Shown here in pieces: positions 25,968 through 34,714 of a stretch of 64,000 nucleotides of DNA. The notes under the pieces were generated by a model, which saw only the letters and a list, made by a program, of their open reading frames with translations, was not told the DNA's origin and did no database searches. Source of the DNA: Bin87 sp965115825 (lineage in GTDB: Bacteria; Chloroflexota; Dehalococcoidia; Lucifugimonadales; UBA3495); the NCBI GenBank assembly GCA_965115825.1, contig OZ220464.1, positions 2,728,001 through 2,792,000 of the forward strand, in the 5' to 3' direction. The number at the start of each line of letters is the position of its first letter. Within the stretch, counting starts at the first letter, position 1. The position numbers and the translations under genes are program-made.

Positions 25968-26864
25968 CTATCGATAGCGTGGCTGCATCGGTTGCGCGTC
26001 GCCCTCCGGCGGCACGTCCCACGGATTCTCGCCCGTCAGCCGCGCAATTTCCCAATAGATGCGATGCAGGTCGTCGGTAAGCCGGTTGGCCATTTCCACA
26101 TAGTCGTGAATGGGAGTAAGCAGCGGCCCATAGCGGTTGCCCCCGGCAAAGTTGCTCAGTTGGCGCAGGTCGCTGGCTGGCTGCCATTGCAGTCCGGCGT
26201 CGTTGGAGCGTATCTGCGCCAGCAGTTGGTCAAGTTCGTGAACGTGACGGTATTCGCGCCCTTGCGCCGAAATCAGCGCTTTCATCGCGTGTTCCAGCGC
26301 CTGATGCGCGTTGTAGGCGGTAACCATGTTGGTGACGCCTGCGTCCATCATAGTGTGCATTGCCCAATAGTACGTATTTGCGTGGACAATGCGCAGCGTG
26401 CGCTCTTCCCGCTCGTCGCTGGAATCCGCTTCGTAGTTCATCCCGTCGTCTCTGATGAAGCCGTCCGAGTTCCGGGACACTGCGATGCCGTCCCTTCTGG
26501 CGAAGCGGGCGACGTGGTTCAAGGTGTGCCGGCTTTTTCGCTCGTACTCGGCCAGCGCCAGATAAACGAAGTCGATGCTAACGGGCTCCTGATACGCCAG
26601 CCGCGCCAGTTCGCCGGCAGTCCGCTCAATATCCGCCGCGCGACGCTTCAGTGCGCAAAGCTCCGGCTCAATGACCATCAAGTCTATGTCCGAGGAGTCC
26701 GTCCAGTCGCCCCGCGCGCGAGACCCGAACAGAATGACGCGCTCAACGTCGAAGGCGTTCCGTAGGGCCCGGGCCACCTGCAAGGCCCTGGCGTCCGCCA
26801 CGCCGGCGCCGCTGCCGCCATGGGATGCCGTCCCTTGCTCGGTGTCCGCGATTTGCGTAGTCAT
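25968..26864 (-). CDS. Fused MNT nucleotidyltransferase-HEPN domain protein
   Basis: 298 residues. Residues ~27-130 form a minimal nucleotidyltransferase with the signature GSRARG(D)WTDSSDIDL (Gly47-Ser48 and Asp59/Asp61 metal ligands). Residues ~150-298 form a HEPN-like helical domain with QALEHAMKALISAQG and the RNase-type R-x5-H (REYRHVH). In most genomes MNT and HEPN are separate genes of a toxin-antitoxin pair in which MNT AMPylates and silences HEPN. Here both are on one chain. It sits beside a tRNA pair, a common integration position. An alternative is an antibiotic (kanamycin) nucleotidyltransferase-type enzyme. Confidence 0.78.
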   Translation of the reverse strand: MTTQIADTEQGTASHGGSGAGVADARALQVARALRNAFDVERVILFGSRARGDWTDSSDIDLMVIEPELCALKRRAADIERTAGELARLAYQEPVSIDFVYLALAEYERKSRHTLNHVARFARRDGIAVSRNSDGFIRDDGMNYEADSSDEREERTLRIVHANTYYWAMHTMMDAGVTNMVTAYNAHQALEHAMKALISAQGREYRHVHELDQLLAQIRSNDAGLQWQPASDLRQLSNFAGGNRYGPLLTPIHDYVEMANRLTDDLHRIYWEIARLTGENPWDVPPEGDAQPMQPRYR

Positions 26865-26891
26865 GCGACTATCCTACCAGCTTGGGCTGTG

Positions 26892-27689
26892 CTACTGGCC
26901 GGTAAAGTTCGGCGCGCGCCGCTCTCGAAATGAGGCTGCCGCCTCCGCCACGTCGTGGGGCGCCCGGCGGGCGAATACGATGCTGTGAGTTTCGTACCGC
27001 AGCTGCTCTTCCAGGTCGGCGTCCAGGCTCCGTTGCAGCGCGCGCTTGGACATCTGCATGGCCACCGGGGGCCAGAAAGCAATCTGACGGGCCAGCTCTT
27101 TGGCCTCGGCCAGCAGATTTTCCGCTTCCGTCATACGGTCCAGCAGGCCCAGCCGCCATGCTTCATCCGCGTCCACGTTCCGGCTGGTGTACACCAAATC
27201 CATGGCCCGGCTGACCCCCACGATACGCGGCAGAAACCACGACAGCCCGGAGTCCGGGCTCAGGCTGCGCTCGATGAATACCGTTTTGAAGCGCGTATTT
27301 TCGCAGCCTACGCGCAAGTCGCAGGCCAGGGCTAAGCCCATGCCGGCGCCGGCGGCTACCCCGTTCACCGCGGCAATCGTCGGCTTGTCCAGCTCCTGAT
27401 AGACCATTAACGCCTGCCGGCCTACCCAGTTGTATTCGTCCAGCCGCTGGCTCCGGGGCGGATGCTCCGGAGGGTTGCGGTCGGAGGTAAGGTCGGCCCC
27501 GGAGCAGAAGCCTCGCCCGGCGCCGGTGAAAATCACAACCCGGACTCCGTCGTCATCCCGCAGCTCCCGGCAGGCGTCCATCATTTCCCAGTGCAGGGCG
27601 CGGTCAATCGCGTTGAGTTTTTGGGGCCGGTTCAGCGTAACGACGGCGGTCTGCCCGTCCCGCTCCACCGTCAGGTTGTCGTAAGCCAT
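26892..27689 (-). CDS. Enoyl-CoA hydratase/isomerase family protein (1)
   Basis: 265 residues. Crotonase fold: AVVTLNRPQKLNAID, GAGRGFCSGADLTSD (oxyanion hole), PTIAAVNGVAAGAGMGLALACDLRVG. It overlaps closely with the upstream M20 peptidase gene (stop and start 1 nt apart), so the two are co-translated. It acts on acyl-CoA thioesters, by hydration, isomerisation or hydrolysis. The glutamate pair of true hydratases is not evident, so the exact reaction is open. Confidence 0.88.
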   Translation of the reverse strand: MAYDNLTVERDGQTAVVTLNRPQKLNAIDRALHWEMMDACRELRDDDGVRVVIFTGAGRGFCSGADLTSDRNPPEHPPRSQRLDEYNWVGRQALMVYQELDKPTIAAVNGVAAGAGMGLALACDLRVGCENTRFKTVFIERSLSPDSGLSWFLPRIVGVSRAMDLVYTSRNVDADEAWRLGLLDRMTEAENLLAEAKELARQIAFWPPVAMQMSKRALQRSLDADLEEQLRYETHSIVFARRAPHDVAEAAASFRERRAPNFTGQ

Positions 27690-27690
27690 A

Positions 27691-29055
27691 TTACCTCGTC
27701 GCCAGCATATCGACTGCCAGCCCCAGCATTATCTTCGTGCCGCTGACCAGGCTCTTGATGCCTATCGACTCGTTCGCTCCGTGGGTGAAGCTGAGCATGG
27801 GGTCGTCGTCGGGGTGGGCGCCGGAGAAGCCGTAAGTTACGGTTCCCAATGGCCGCGTGAACCGCGAATCGGTGAAGCCGTTGCTGATGGCGGGCACCCA
27901 CTGGATGTTATCCCGTTGCAGCGCCCGCGCCGTTACGCTGCGGATGCTGTCGGCCAGAGGAGACTCAAAAGGCGACGAGTTGGGTCGAGCCATGTAGTCT
28001 ATTTCGTAGGATACGCCGGGAATGTCGGCCAGCACTTCATTCAGCTGCGTCCGCACGTACTCCTCATCCTGGTGGGGCAGCGTGCGCACGTCGCAGGTCA
28101 GCCGGATGGACTCGGGCACGCTGTTGGACTTGACGCCGCCTTGCACCATCGTCGGCGTCAGCGTCATACGCGACAGGGCCCGCAGCATTGACGCAAAACG
28201 GGGATTCGCCGGCTGTATCTCAGCGATGATGTCGTCCACGTTCTCCGCCGATGGCTGGCGCTCGATGGCGAAGGTGGACAGGTGGTCGAAAATGCCGGTG
28301 GTCGTGTCCCGGTCGGGCTCGTACCGTTCAATGGAGGCCAGCGCCCGGTTGAGCCGATACAGCGCGTTGACGCCTTGCCAGGGCAGAGATGCGTGGGCGC
28401 TGGTACCTTTCACGTCAATCTCGACTTGCAGGCGCCCCTTTTCGCCCACGCCCAGGATGTACGTCAGGGCGCCGGCCGCGGGGATCGGAGCGCCGCCACC
28501 CTCGTTCACCGCGTAGGGCGCGGCCAGTTTCTCCGGGCGATGCTCCGCCAGCCAGCCGAATCCGTAGCGTCCGCCGTGCTCCTCGTCCGCGCCGGCCGCA
28601 AGGATCAGGCCGTCCCGCAACGGGATGTCGTTGCGCTTGAGCAGGCGCAGGGCCATCAGCTGGGCGGTCAGCAGCCCTTTACAGTCTGATGCGCCGCGTC
28701 CGAAGATGCGCCCGTCGGCGATGGCGGCGCTGAATGGGTCAAAGCGCCACTCGGCCGGGTCTTCCACGGGCACCACGTCGGTGTGAGACATGAACATCAG
28801 CCCCGCCTTGCCGGAGCGTCCTTCCATGCGGGCGATGAGGTTTCCTCGATTTGGGGCGGATTCCAGGATCTCCGACTGAATGTCGTCCTGCGCCAGAAAA
28901 TCGCGCGCGTACTCACAAACCGGGGTCTCGTTGCCGGTGGGCATAAATCCGGTGTTGACTGAAGGAATGCGAACCAGGGCCTGCTCCAGCGCGATGATAT
29001 CTTCCTGAGCTGCGTCAACCTGGGCAAACAGCTCGGCAAAATCCGGCACAGCCAT
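27691..29055 (-). CDS. M20-family metallopeptidase (ArgE/DapE/CPG2-like)
   Basis: 454 residues. Zinc-site motifs are SHTDVVPVE (His + Asp), FGRGASDCKG (bridging Asp), AGADEEHGG (Glu pair) and a C-terminal His in SFTHGANE. A dimerisation domain occupies the middle (KGTSAHASLPWQG). Relatives hydrolyse N-acyl amino acids, dipeptides or carbamoyl groups. It is first gene of the two-gene operon with the crotonase. A role in amino-acid or amide scavenging is plausible. Confidence 0.88.
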   Translation of the reverse strand: MAVPDFAELFAQVDAAQEDIIALEQALVRIPSVNTGFMPTGNETPVCEYARDFLAQDDIQSEILESAPNRGNLIARMEGRSGKAGLMFMSHTDVVPVEDPAEWRFDPFSAAIADGRIFGRGASDCKGLLTAQLMALRLLKRNDIPLRDGLILAAGADEEHGGRYGFGWLAEHRPEKLAAPYAVNEGGGAPIPAAGALTYILGVGEKGRLQVEIDVKGTSAHASLPWQGVNALYRLNRALASIERYEPDRDTTTGIFDHLSTFAIERQPSAENVDDIIAEIQPANPRFASMLRALSRMTLTPTMVQGGVKSNSVPESIRLTCDVRTLPHQDEEYVRTQLNEVLADIPGVSYEIDYMARPNSSPFESPLADSIRSVTARALQRDNIQWVPAISNGFTDSRFTRPLGTVTYGFSGAHPDDDPMLSFTHGANESIGIKSLVSGTKIMLGLAVDMLATR

Positions 29056-29496
29056 ATCCGGCCTCCTGCCGCGTAGAATAAAGCGGCCCCGGCAGTGTAC
29101 GAACCTCTCCCGCCGCCTGTCAACGCAAATACGCTGCCTCTTGATGACCTTCCCGCTCCACGTATGCCAGCGTGCTACGATGGGCTGGCGCGCGTAACCC
29201 GTCGGGAGCCATTACAGCCGGCAATAATGAGGCAGCCGGAACCTGCTGCTACTAACCCCGGTTCGTTCGGGCGGCGACGGTTACAACCGTTAGCAAGTCA
29301 ACACTGGGAGCCGGCCCGGCGACGCGGCGTCGGCTTTTCCGGTTTATGCCCGGCAACTGCGACGGTATGGGTCGGCGGAACGATGCGGCGCGATGCCAGA
29401 CTGGGGCCGGAATGGGGTCTCGCCGGTGTCGCGTTGGGTTACAATTGGCCGGAGATTGGGATGTCCAACGCGGCCAAGGAGGTCAGCGAGCAGATT

Positions 29497-29856
29497 ATGA
29501 CGACACCTAACGACTGCCCCGAACCATTTGACCCCGACTGCGTTTTCTGCGCGATAGTCGCCGGGCGGGAACCTGCCCGCATCCGCTACCTGGACAACGA
29601 TATTATTGCCATTGTCAACCGCCTGACGTGGGTTCCGATTATGCTGCTGGTCATGCCCCGCCGCCATATGTCGCAGCTGGAGATGTGGAGCAACGGTATG
29701 ATGGCCCGGCTGGGCCACGTGGCGGCGACGCTAGGCTGTATGTACTGCCCGGACGGGTTTCGCATCCTGTCCAACTTCGGCTATGATGGGCTGCAAAGCC
29801 AGCCCCACGGTCACCTGCACGTCATCGGGGGGCAATACCTGGGACATTACGCCTGA
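29497..29856 (+). CDS. HIT-family nucleotide-binding hydrolase
   Basis: 119 residues from ATG 29497 (AAGGAGG 13 nt upstream); in-frame ATG 29461 is an alternative. It starts with the typical DCVFCAIVAGREPARIRYLDND, and carries the HxHxHxx catalytic motif as QPHGHLHVIGG near the C-terminus. HIT enzymes cleave AMP from nucleotidyl conjugates. It is divergent from the M20 operon. Confidence 0.85.
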   Translation: MTTPNDCPEPFDPDCVFCAIVAGREPARIRYLDNDIIAIVNRLTWVPIMLLVMPRRHMSQLEMWSNGMMARLGHVAATLGCMYCPDGFRILSNFGYDGLQSQPHGHLHVIGGQYLGHYA

Positions 29857-29923
29857 TTTGCCGGCGTAATCCATGCCGGTGTAACCCATCCGTGAATCTC
29901 AACCCGCACAAGGAGCGCGCGCT

Positions 29924-30712
29924 ATGCCCGAGACCATTCTGTACGAAAAGACCGGCGTGGACAGCCACGTGGCCGTCATTACGCTGAACCGGCCGGAGGC
30001 TTCCAACGCCATTAACCGGCAGCTGCGCCGGGAATTGCAAGAGGTCATCAACCATTTTGACAACGAGGACGAGGAGGCGTGGGTGGCCGTAATCACCGGC
30101 GCGGGGCGCAACTTCTGCGCCGGCCGGGACCTGAAGGAACGGGCGGCGGACAATGCCGAGGGCGTGCAGGCGCGGGCCGAAAACAGTATGTCGCCCAACA
30201 AGCCGCATATGTGGGAGCGACCGGTCAAGCCGCTGGTGGCTGCGGTCAACGGGGCGGCGGCGGCCGGCGGGTGGTCGATTGCCCAGATGTGCGATGTGCG
30301 CATTGCCGCCGACAACGCCCGCCTGGGGATTACCGAAACCAAGTGGAGCCTGATGCCGCCTTTTGCGGTGGAGTTGACCAAGATGATTGGCATCGCGAAC
30401 GTGCTGGAGCTGGTGATGACCAGCGAGCTGCTTCCCGCCGAGCGGGTCAAGGAGATGGGCTTCCTGAACAAGGTGACGCCGGCGGATGAGCTGCTGCCGG
30501 AGGCCGTCAAGATGGCGGAGAGCATCGCCCGGAACGCGCCGCTGGCAGTCCGCGCCATCAAGGAGCTGGCTTACAGCAGCCTGGATATGTCCATTGCCGA
30601 AATCAGCGCCAAGACCTACGTGGCCTACGATTACATCCTCACGACCCAGGACAGCAAGGAAGGGCCCCGGGCTTTCGCCGAGAAGCGCCGTCCCAACTGG
30701 CAGCTTAAGTAA
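29924..30712 (+). CDS. Enoyl-CoA hydratase/isomerase family protein (2)
   Basis: 262 residues behind AAGGAG. Crotonase motifs are VAVITLNRPEASNAINRQL, GAGRNFCAGRDLKER and PLVAAVNGAAAAGGWSIAQMC. Diverged from the 26892 copy. The alpha/beta hydrolase begins 13 nt after its stop, giving an operon with it and possibly the following LLM enzyme. This could be an acyl-CoA side-chain degradation set. Confidence 0.88.
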   Translation: MPETILYEKTGVDSHVAVITLNRPEASNAINRQLRRELQEVINHFDNEDEEAWVAVITGAGRNFCAGRDLKERAADNAEGVQARAENSMSPNKPHMWERPVKPLVAAVNGAAAAGGWSIAQMCDVRIAADNARLGITETKWSLMPPFAVELTKMIGIANVLELVMTSELLPAERVKEMGFLNKVTPADELLPEAVKMAESIARNAPLAVRAIKELAYSSLDMSIAEISAKTYVAYDYILTTQDSKEGPRAFAEKRRPNWQLK

Positions 30713-30725
30713 AGGAGCAACCCAA

Positions 30726-31568
30726 ATGACCACCCAGGTACAACCCAAAAGCCAGACCGTAACCGCCAACGGCATCAACCTGCACTACTTTGACTGGGGC
30801 GGGGAGGGCAAGCCGCCGCTGGTTCTGCTGCACGGATTGCGGGGCCACGCCCGCGTCTGGGATGACGTGGCCGAGGCCCTGTGCGCCGATTATCACGTGT
30901 ACGCGCTGGACCAGCGGGGCCGGGGCGATACCGACCACGCCCCCGGCGGCGATTACTCTACCGACGCTTTCGTCGCCGACTTGGCGGGATTTGTGGAGGC
31001 CATCGGGTTGGACAGGTTCATCCTGTTCGGCCACTCCATGGGGGGACGCAACAGTATGGCCTTTGCCGGCAAGTATCCGGAGCGGCTGGAACGGCTCTGC
31101 ATCGTGGACATCGGCCCGCGGATTGAGCCGGCCGGGGGCAATCGCATTACCGAAGAGCTGCGCGCCATACCGCCCCAATTTGACAATTTTGAGGATGCTC
31201 TGGCCCACGTGCAGGCCGGCAATCGGTTCGCGTCGGAGCGCGTGATGCGCCGCCGCCTGGCCGGACAGACTCGGGAACTGCCCGACGGCAAGGTTGCCTG
31301 GAAGTTTGACCCGGCCATCCGGGAGCAGCGTATCAACGGGACTGCGGCGCCGGCCGTTGACCTCTGGCCGGCCCTGGGGCGCATCAGCTGCCCTACGCTG
31401 CTGGTACGCGGCACGGAGACCGACCTGCTTACGGAGGAAACCGCCCAACGGATGATTGACACCCTGGCGCAAGGCGCGCTGGCGGAAATCCCGCGCGCCG
31501 GGCATATGGTGTTTGAGGACAATCCCGCCGATTTCATCGCAGCGGTGAAGCGATGGCTGGCCGATTAG
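30726..31568 (+). CDS. Alpha/beta-fold hydrolase
   Basis: 280 residues from ATG 30726, behind AAAGGAG. HGLRGHARVWDDVAEAL, nucleophile elbow GHSMGGRN, acid region LLVRGTETDLL and His in IPRAGHMVFED are visible, a full catalytic triad. It matches the haloperoxidase/meta-cleavage-product hydrolase group. It follows the crotonase in an apparent operon. Confidence 0.88.
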   Translation: MTTQVQPKSQTVTANGINLHYFDWGGEGKPPLVLLHGLRGHARVWDDVAEALCADYHVYALDQRGRGDTDHAPGGDYSTDAFVADLAGFVEAIGLDRFILFGHSMGGRNSMAFAGKYPERLERLCIVDIGPRIEPAGGNRITEELRAIPPQFDNFEDALAHVQAGNRFASERVMRRRLAGQTRELPDGKVAWKFDPAIREQRINGTAAPAVDLWPALGRISCPTLLVRGTETDLLTEETAQRMIDTLAQGALAEIPRAGHMVFEDNPADFIAAVKRWLAD

Positions 31569-31580
31569 GGGGGCCGGCTG

Positions 31581-31589
31581 TGCTACAAT
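31581..31589 (+). promoter_or_regulatory. Extended -10 promoter candidate (TGCTACAAT)
   Basis: A TGn-TACAAT element, 70 bp upstream of the LLM gene start. No clear -35. Same class as the elements at 1160, 9352, 13367 and 41463. Confidence 0.45.
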
Positions 31590-31658
31590 CCGAGCGCTCA
31601 ACGCCGAGCGGTTAACGCACTCAACAGGGGCGGCAACGGGGCCGCTGAGGTACACGCC

Positions 31659-32882
31659 ATGAAAGTCTCTTTCTTCCATCTGATGCCCTATCAGGATCTG
31701 CCGGACGATTTTGCGAAGCAGCATCATTCCGCCTGGGTTGACCTCCCCAACGAGAATTTTGACCCGGTGAAGGGCAGCCAGTATTACGCCGACTACATTG
31801 ACCAGCTGCGCTATGCGGACGAGGCGGGGTTTGACGGCATCTGCGTGAACGAGCATCACAACAATGCCTACGGGATAATGCCGTCGCCCAACCTGATTGC
31901 GTCGGTTCTGGCCAACAGCACCAGGAAGGGCGCGGTGATTGTCCTGGGCAACAGCCTGGCGCTGTACAATCCGCCGGTGCGGGTTGCGGAAGAAATGGCG
32001 ATGATTGACGTCATTTCCGGGGGCCGGCTGGTCGCCGGCTTTCCGGTGGGGACGTCCATGGATACCACCTTTTCGTATGGGCAGGTTCCGATAACGCTGA
32101 GGGAGCGGCACACGGAGGCTCACGATGTGGTGATGCAGGCGTGGACGCAGCGGAAGCCGACCATTTTTAATGGGAAGTACAACAAGCTCCGCTACATCAG
32201 CATCTGGCCGCGCCCGATGCAGGAACCGCACCCGCCGGTGTGGGTTCCCGGCTCGGGCAGCCTGGAGACCTGGGACTGGGTGCTGGATCGGGACTACGTG
32301 TACTGCTACCTGTCTTACTACGGGTACCTGCGCGGCTACAACATAGTCAAGGGCTACTGGGAGCGGGTGGCCGAGCGCGGCATTGACGATAATCCCCACC
32401 GGCTTGGGTTCCTGCAACTGGTCTGCGTTTCGGAGACTGATGAACAGGCGGAGCGGGACTACGCGGAGCATGTCAAGTACTTCTACGAGAAGATGCTGCG
32501 GGTCTATCCGCCCTTTGCGGAATCTCCGGGATACCGCTCTTTGGATTCCATACGCAAGTCGCTGCGCCCGCAGATGGGAGAGGAATCTCAGCGGGCCGCG
32601 ACCGAAAATACGTGGCAGGATTACATTTCCCAGGGGCATATCATCGCCGGCAGCCCGGAGACGGTGCGCCGGAAGCTCACGGAAGCCTGCGAACTGCTCC
32701 GCATCGGGCATCTCATGGTGTTGTTGCAGATTGGGAGTATGCCGCCGGAACTGGTGCGCAAGAACACCGACCTGTTCGCCGGCGAAGTGATGCCGCACAT
32801 CAAAGGGCTGTTCGGCGAGTATGATGATCCCTGGTGGCCGGAACGCTTGAAGTCGGAGGCCGTGGAGGCGGGAGCGGACTGA
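31659..32882 (+). CDS. LLM-class flavin-dependent oxidoreductase (paralogue 2)
   Basis: 407 residues. LRYADEAGFDGICVNEHH, AEEMAMIDVISGGRLVAGF, PPVWVPGSGS and GSPETVRRKLTEACELL match the 3014-4165 enzyme in order and spacing, so the two are paralogues. Flavin-dependent monooxygenation is expected; the substrate is unknown. The putative selenoprotein gene begins 49 bp after its stop, so a shared transcript and a redox-protective partnership are plausible. Confidence 0.88.
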   Translation: MKVSFFHLMPYQDLPDDFAKQHHSAWVDLPNENFDPVKGSQYYADYIDQLRYADEAGFDGICVNEHHNNAYGIMPSPNLIASVLANSTRKGAVIVLGNSLALYNPPVRVAEEMAMIDVISGGRLVAGFPVGTSMDTTFSYGQVPITLRERHTEAHDVVMQAWTQRKPTIFNGKYNKLRYISIWPRPMQEPHPPVWVPGSGSLETWDWVLDRDYVYCYLSYYGYLRGYNIVKGYWERVAERGIDDNPHRLGFLQLVCVSETDEQAERDYAEHVKYFYEKMLRVYPPFAESPGYRSLDSIRKSLRPQMGEESQRAATENTWQDYISQGHIIAGSPETVRRKLTEACELLRIGHLMVLLQIGSMPPELVRKNTDLFAGEVMPHIKGLFGEYDDPWWPERLKSEAVEAGAD

Positions 32883-32931
32883 ATTACGGCCAATGCGAAT
32901 GCCGGCATCACTACCGCAGCGAGGTGAGATT

Positions 32932-33423
32932 GTGAATGAGAAACTGCAACAGGGCGACCGGCTGCCGGGACTGACGCTGAACCTGATTGACGGCGGGAAG
33001 CTGGCTCTGCCTGAGGAGATGTCTTCACGCTATCTGGCCCTTTTATTCTATCGCGGGGTCTGGTGACCGTACTGCGCGCGGCAGTTGGCCGCGTGGCAGT
33101 CTCAGCAGGAGGCTCTGGCGGAGATGGGGTTGGCGATTGTAGCGGCCAGCGTGGAGCCGAAGGAGGCGGTGCAGGAGATGGCCGAGAAGGCGGGGGCGTC
33201 GTTCCCGATGGCTTACGGCGTTACCCGCGCGGATGCGGACCGACTGGGTTCGTGGTGGTCTGAGGCGCACGATGGCCACATTCAGCCGACGGAGTTTCTG
33301 CTGGGGCGCGGCGGAACCGTGCTGGGCGCGATGTACGCCAGCGGGCCGGTAGGGCGCGTCAGCCCGGATGAGGCCGTGCACTTTATTGAAGGGAGAGAGC
33401 GGGCGCGTCTGCGCAGCAGTTAG
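32932..33423 (+). CDS. Peroxiredoxin-like selenoprotein candidate (UxxC, in-frame UGA)
   Basis: Read from GTG 32932 (GAGGTGA upstream), the frame is open to TAG 33421 except for TGA at 33064-33066, giving a 163-codon AhpC/TSA-thioredoxin-fold protein with residue 45 as selenocysteine. The context is FYRGVW-(UGA)-PYCARQLAAW. Relatives of this family have W-C-P-Y-C at the same place, so UGA stands exactly at the first (peroxidatic) redox Cys, giving U-x2-C. Sequence on both sides of the UGA is family-like (PGLTLNLIDG before; MGLAIVAASVEPKEAVQEMAEKAG after). A stable hairpin begins 5 nt downstream of the UGA. The protein would reduce peroxides or disulfides. Alternatives are a point mutation (TGC to TGA) or a sequencing error; sel genes are not in the window. 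Confidence 0.78.
33064..33100 (+). promoter_or_regulatory. Candidate bacterial SECIS element
   Basis: Immediately after the UGA (33064-33066), ACTGC (33071-33075) pairs with GCAGT (33096-33100). After a 1x2 internal loop, CGCGG (33077-33081) pairs with CCGCG (33089-33093). A 7-nt apical loop, CAGTTGG, begins 15 nt past the UGA. The size, position and G/U-containing loop fit the bacterial SECIS bound by SelB. Confidence 0.65.
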
Positions 33424-33465
33424 CTCCGGGGCGGGCAGTTCCGGGCGAGGCTACTCGTACCGGAG

Positions 33466-34677
33466 CTATCCGTTGAAGAAGCCTTCTTCCCGGAAAAGCT
33501 CGGCCAGGCGGCCTACTCCCTCGTGGATTTCTTCGGGGGAGTTGTGGCTGTAGGTAAGGCGCAGGTAGTTGTTGCGGCCCCGGTCGGAGCGGAACACGCC
33601 GCCGGGGTTGTACTTAACATCGCGGGCTACGGCTTTGGGGAGCGCGGCCCAAGTGTCGGCGTTTTCGGGCAGGCGGACGAAAATCAGCATACCGCCCTGG
33701 GGATGGGCCCATTCGCAGGATGAGGGGAAGTTGTGGGCCAGGGCTGCCAGCATTGCGTCGCGGCGGGCGGCCAAGGCGAGCCTGACTTCCTCGATGTGAT
33801 CGGGCCCGCGCTGGCGCAGATATTCGTACACCAGCATGGTGGCCAGGTGGCTTACGCCGCGCCGGGGAGGTACGCCGCCGTTGACCTGACGCAATGCCTG
33901 ACCTACGGCCGGGGGCATGACCCCGAACCCGACCCGCAATCCGCAGCCGAGCAGCTTGGTGAATGACGATACATAGATGACGTCGTCGCGGTGGGTGAGG
34001 CCGGAAAAGGCGGTAGGGAGAGCGGGGCCGTCAATGCGGAAGTCGGCGTAGGATTCGTTTTCCAGTATGGGGACGTCGTAGCGCTGAGCGACGTCGAGCA
34101 AGGCGCGCCGCCGGGGTTCGGGCACGGTAAATCCGAGGGGGTTCTGGTACACGGGGATCATCCAGACGAATTTGGGGCGGCGGCCGGCGTCGGTTAAGGA
34201 GCGCAGGGCGCTTTCCAGGGCGTCGGGGAGCATGCCGTGTTGGTCGCAGGCTACGTGGATGGGTTCGGCTCCGCGCTCGAGCATCATGCGGAGGCTGCCG
34301 AGGTAGGTGAATTCCTCTACCAGGATGGGGTCGCCGGGGTTGACGAAGGCTTCCAGGATGATGCTGACGGCCCCGCCGGCGCCGTCGGATATGAAGACGT
34401 CATCGGGGGATGGCGCGAAACCTCTGTTGGCGGCGAGGCGGTTGGCGATGAGTTCCCGCAGGCCGATGTGTCCGCCGGGCGGGGGATAGGCGGCCAGGGA
34501 GTTGGGGCCGCCGGCGTCGAGTCCGGCGCGGACGGCGGTGAGGTATTGGTCGAAGGCGATGACTTGGGGCACCGCGTTGGTGATGGAAAAGACGTATTTG
34601 GCGGGAGCGTCCGCGCCGTCCGGCATGGCTACGGGCCGGGGCAGGTTGCGGGAGAAGAGGGCTGAGTAATCTACCAT
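33466..34677 (-). CDS. PLP-dependent aminotransferase class I/II
   Basis: 403 residues. Fold-type I features are AAYPPPGGHIGLRELIANRL, VFISDGAGGAVSIIL, NPLGFTVPEPRRRALLDVA, the Schiff-base Lys in SSFTKLLGCGLRVGF, and a late Arg (NYLRLTYSHNS). The overall pattern resembles 2-aminoadipate/LysN-like and MocR C-terminal aminotransferases. The substrate is probably a branched, aromatic or dicarboxylic amino acid. It lies 37 bp downstream of the SsuD-like gene on the same strand. Confidence 0.88.
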   Translation of the reverse strand: MVDYSALFSRNLPRPVAMPDGADAPAKYVFSITNAVPQVIAFDQYLTAVRAGLDAGGPNSLAAYPPPGGHIGLRELIANRLAANRGFAPSPDDVFISDGAGGAVSIILEAFVNPGDPILVEEFTYLGSLRMMLERGAEPIHVACDQHGMLPDALESALRSLTDAGRRPKFVWMIPVYQNPLGFTVPEPRRRALLDVAQRYDVPILENESYADFRIDGPALPTAFSGLTHRDDVIYVSSFTKLLGCGLRVGFGVMPPAVGQALRQVNGGVPPRRGVSHLATMLVYEYLRQRGPDHIEEVRLALAARRDAMLAALAHNFPSSCEWAHPQGGMLIFVRLPENADTWAALPKAVARDVKYNPGGVFRSDRGRNNYLRLTYSHNSPEEIHEGVGRLAELFREEGFFNG

Positions 34678-34714
34678 TATCAGAGTCTCCGGGTTTGGCC
34701 GATTGTGGGTGAGA

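Noticed and set aside
30705..32798. 697-residue minus-strand frame
   Set aside because: Antisense to the hydrolase and LLM genes, both of which have clear motifs and ribosome sites.
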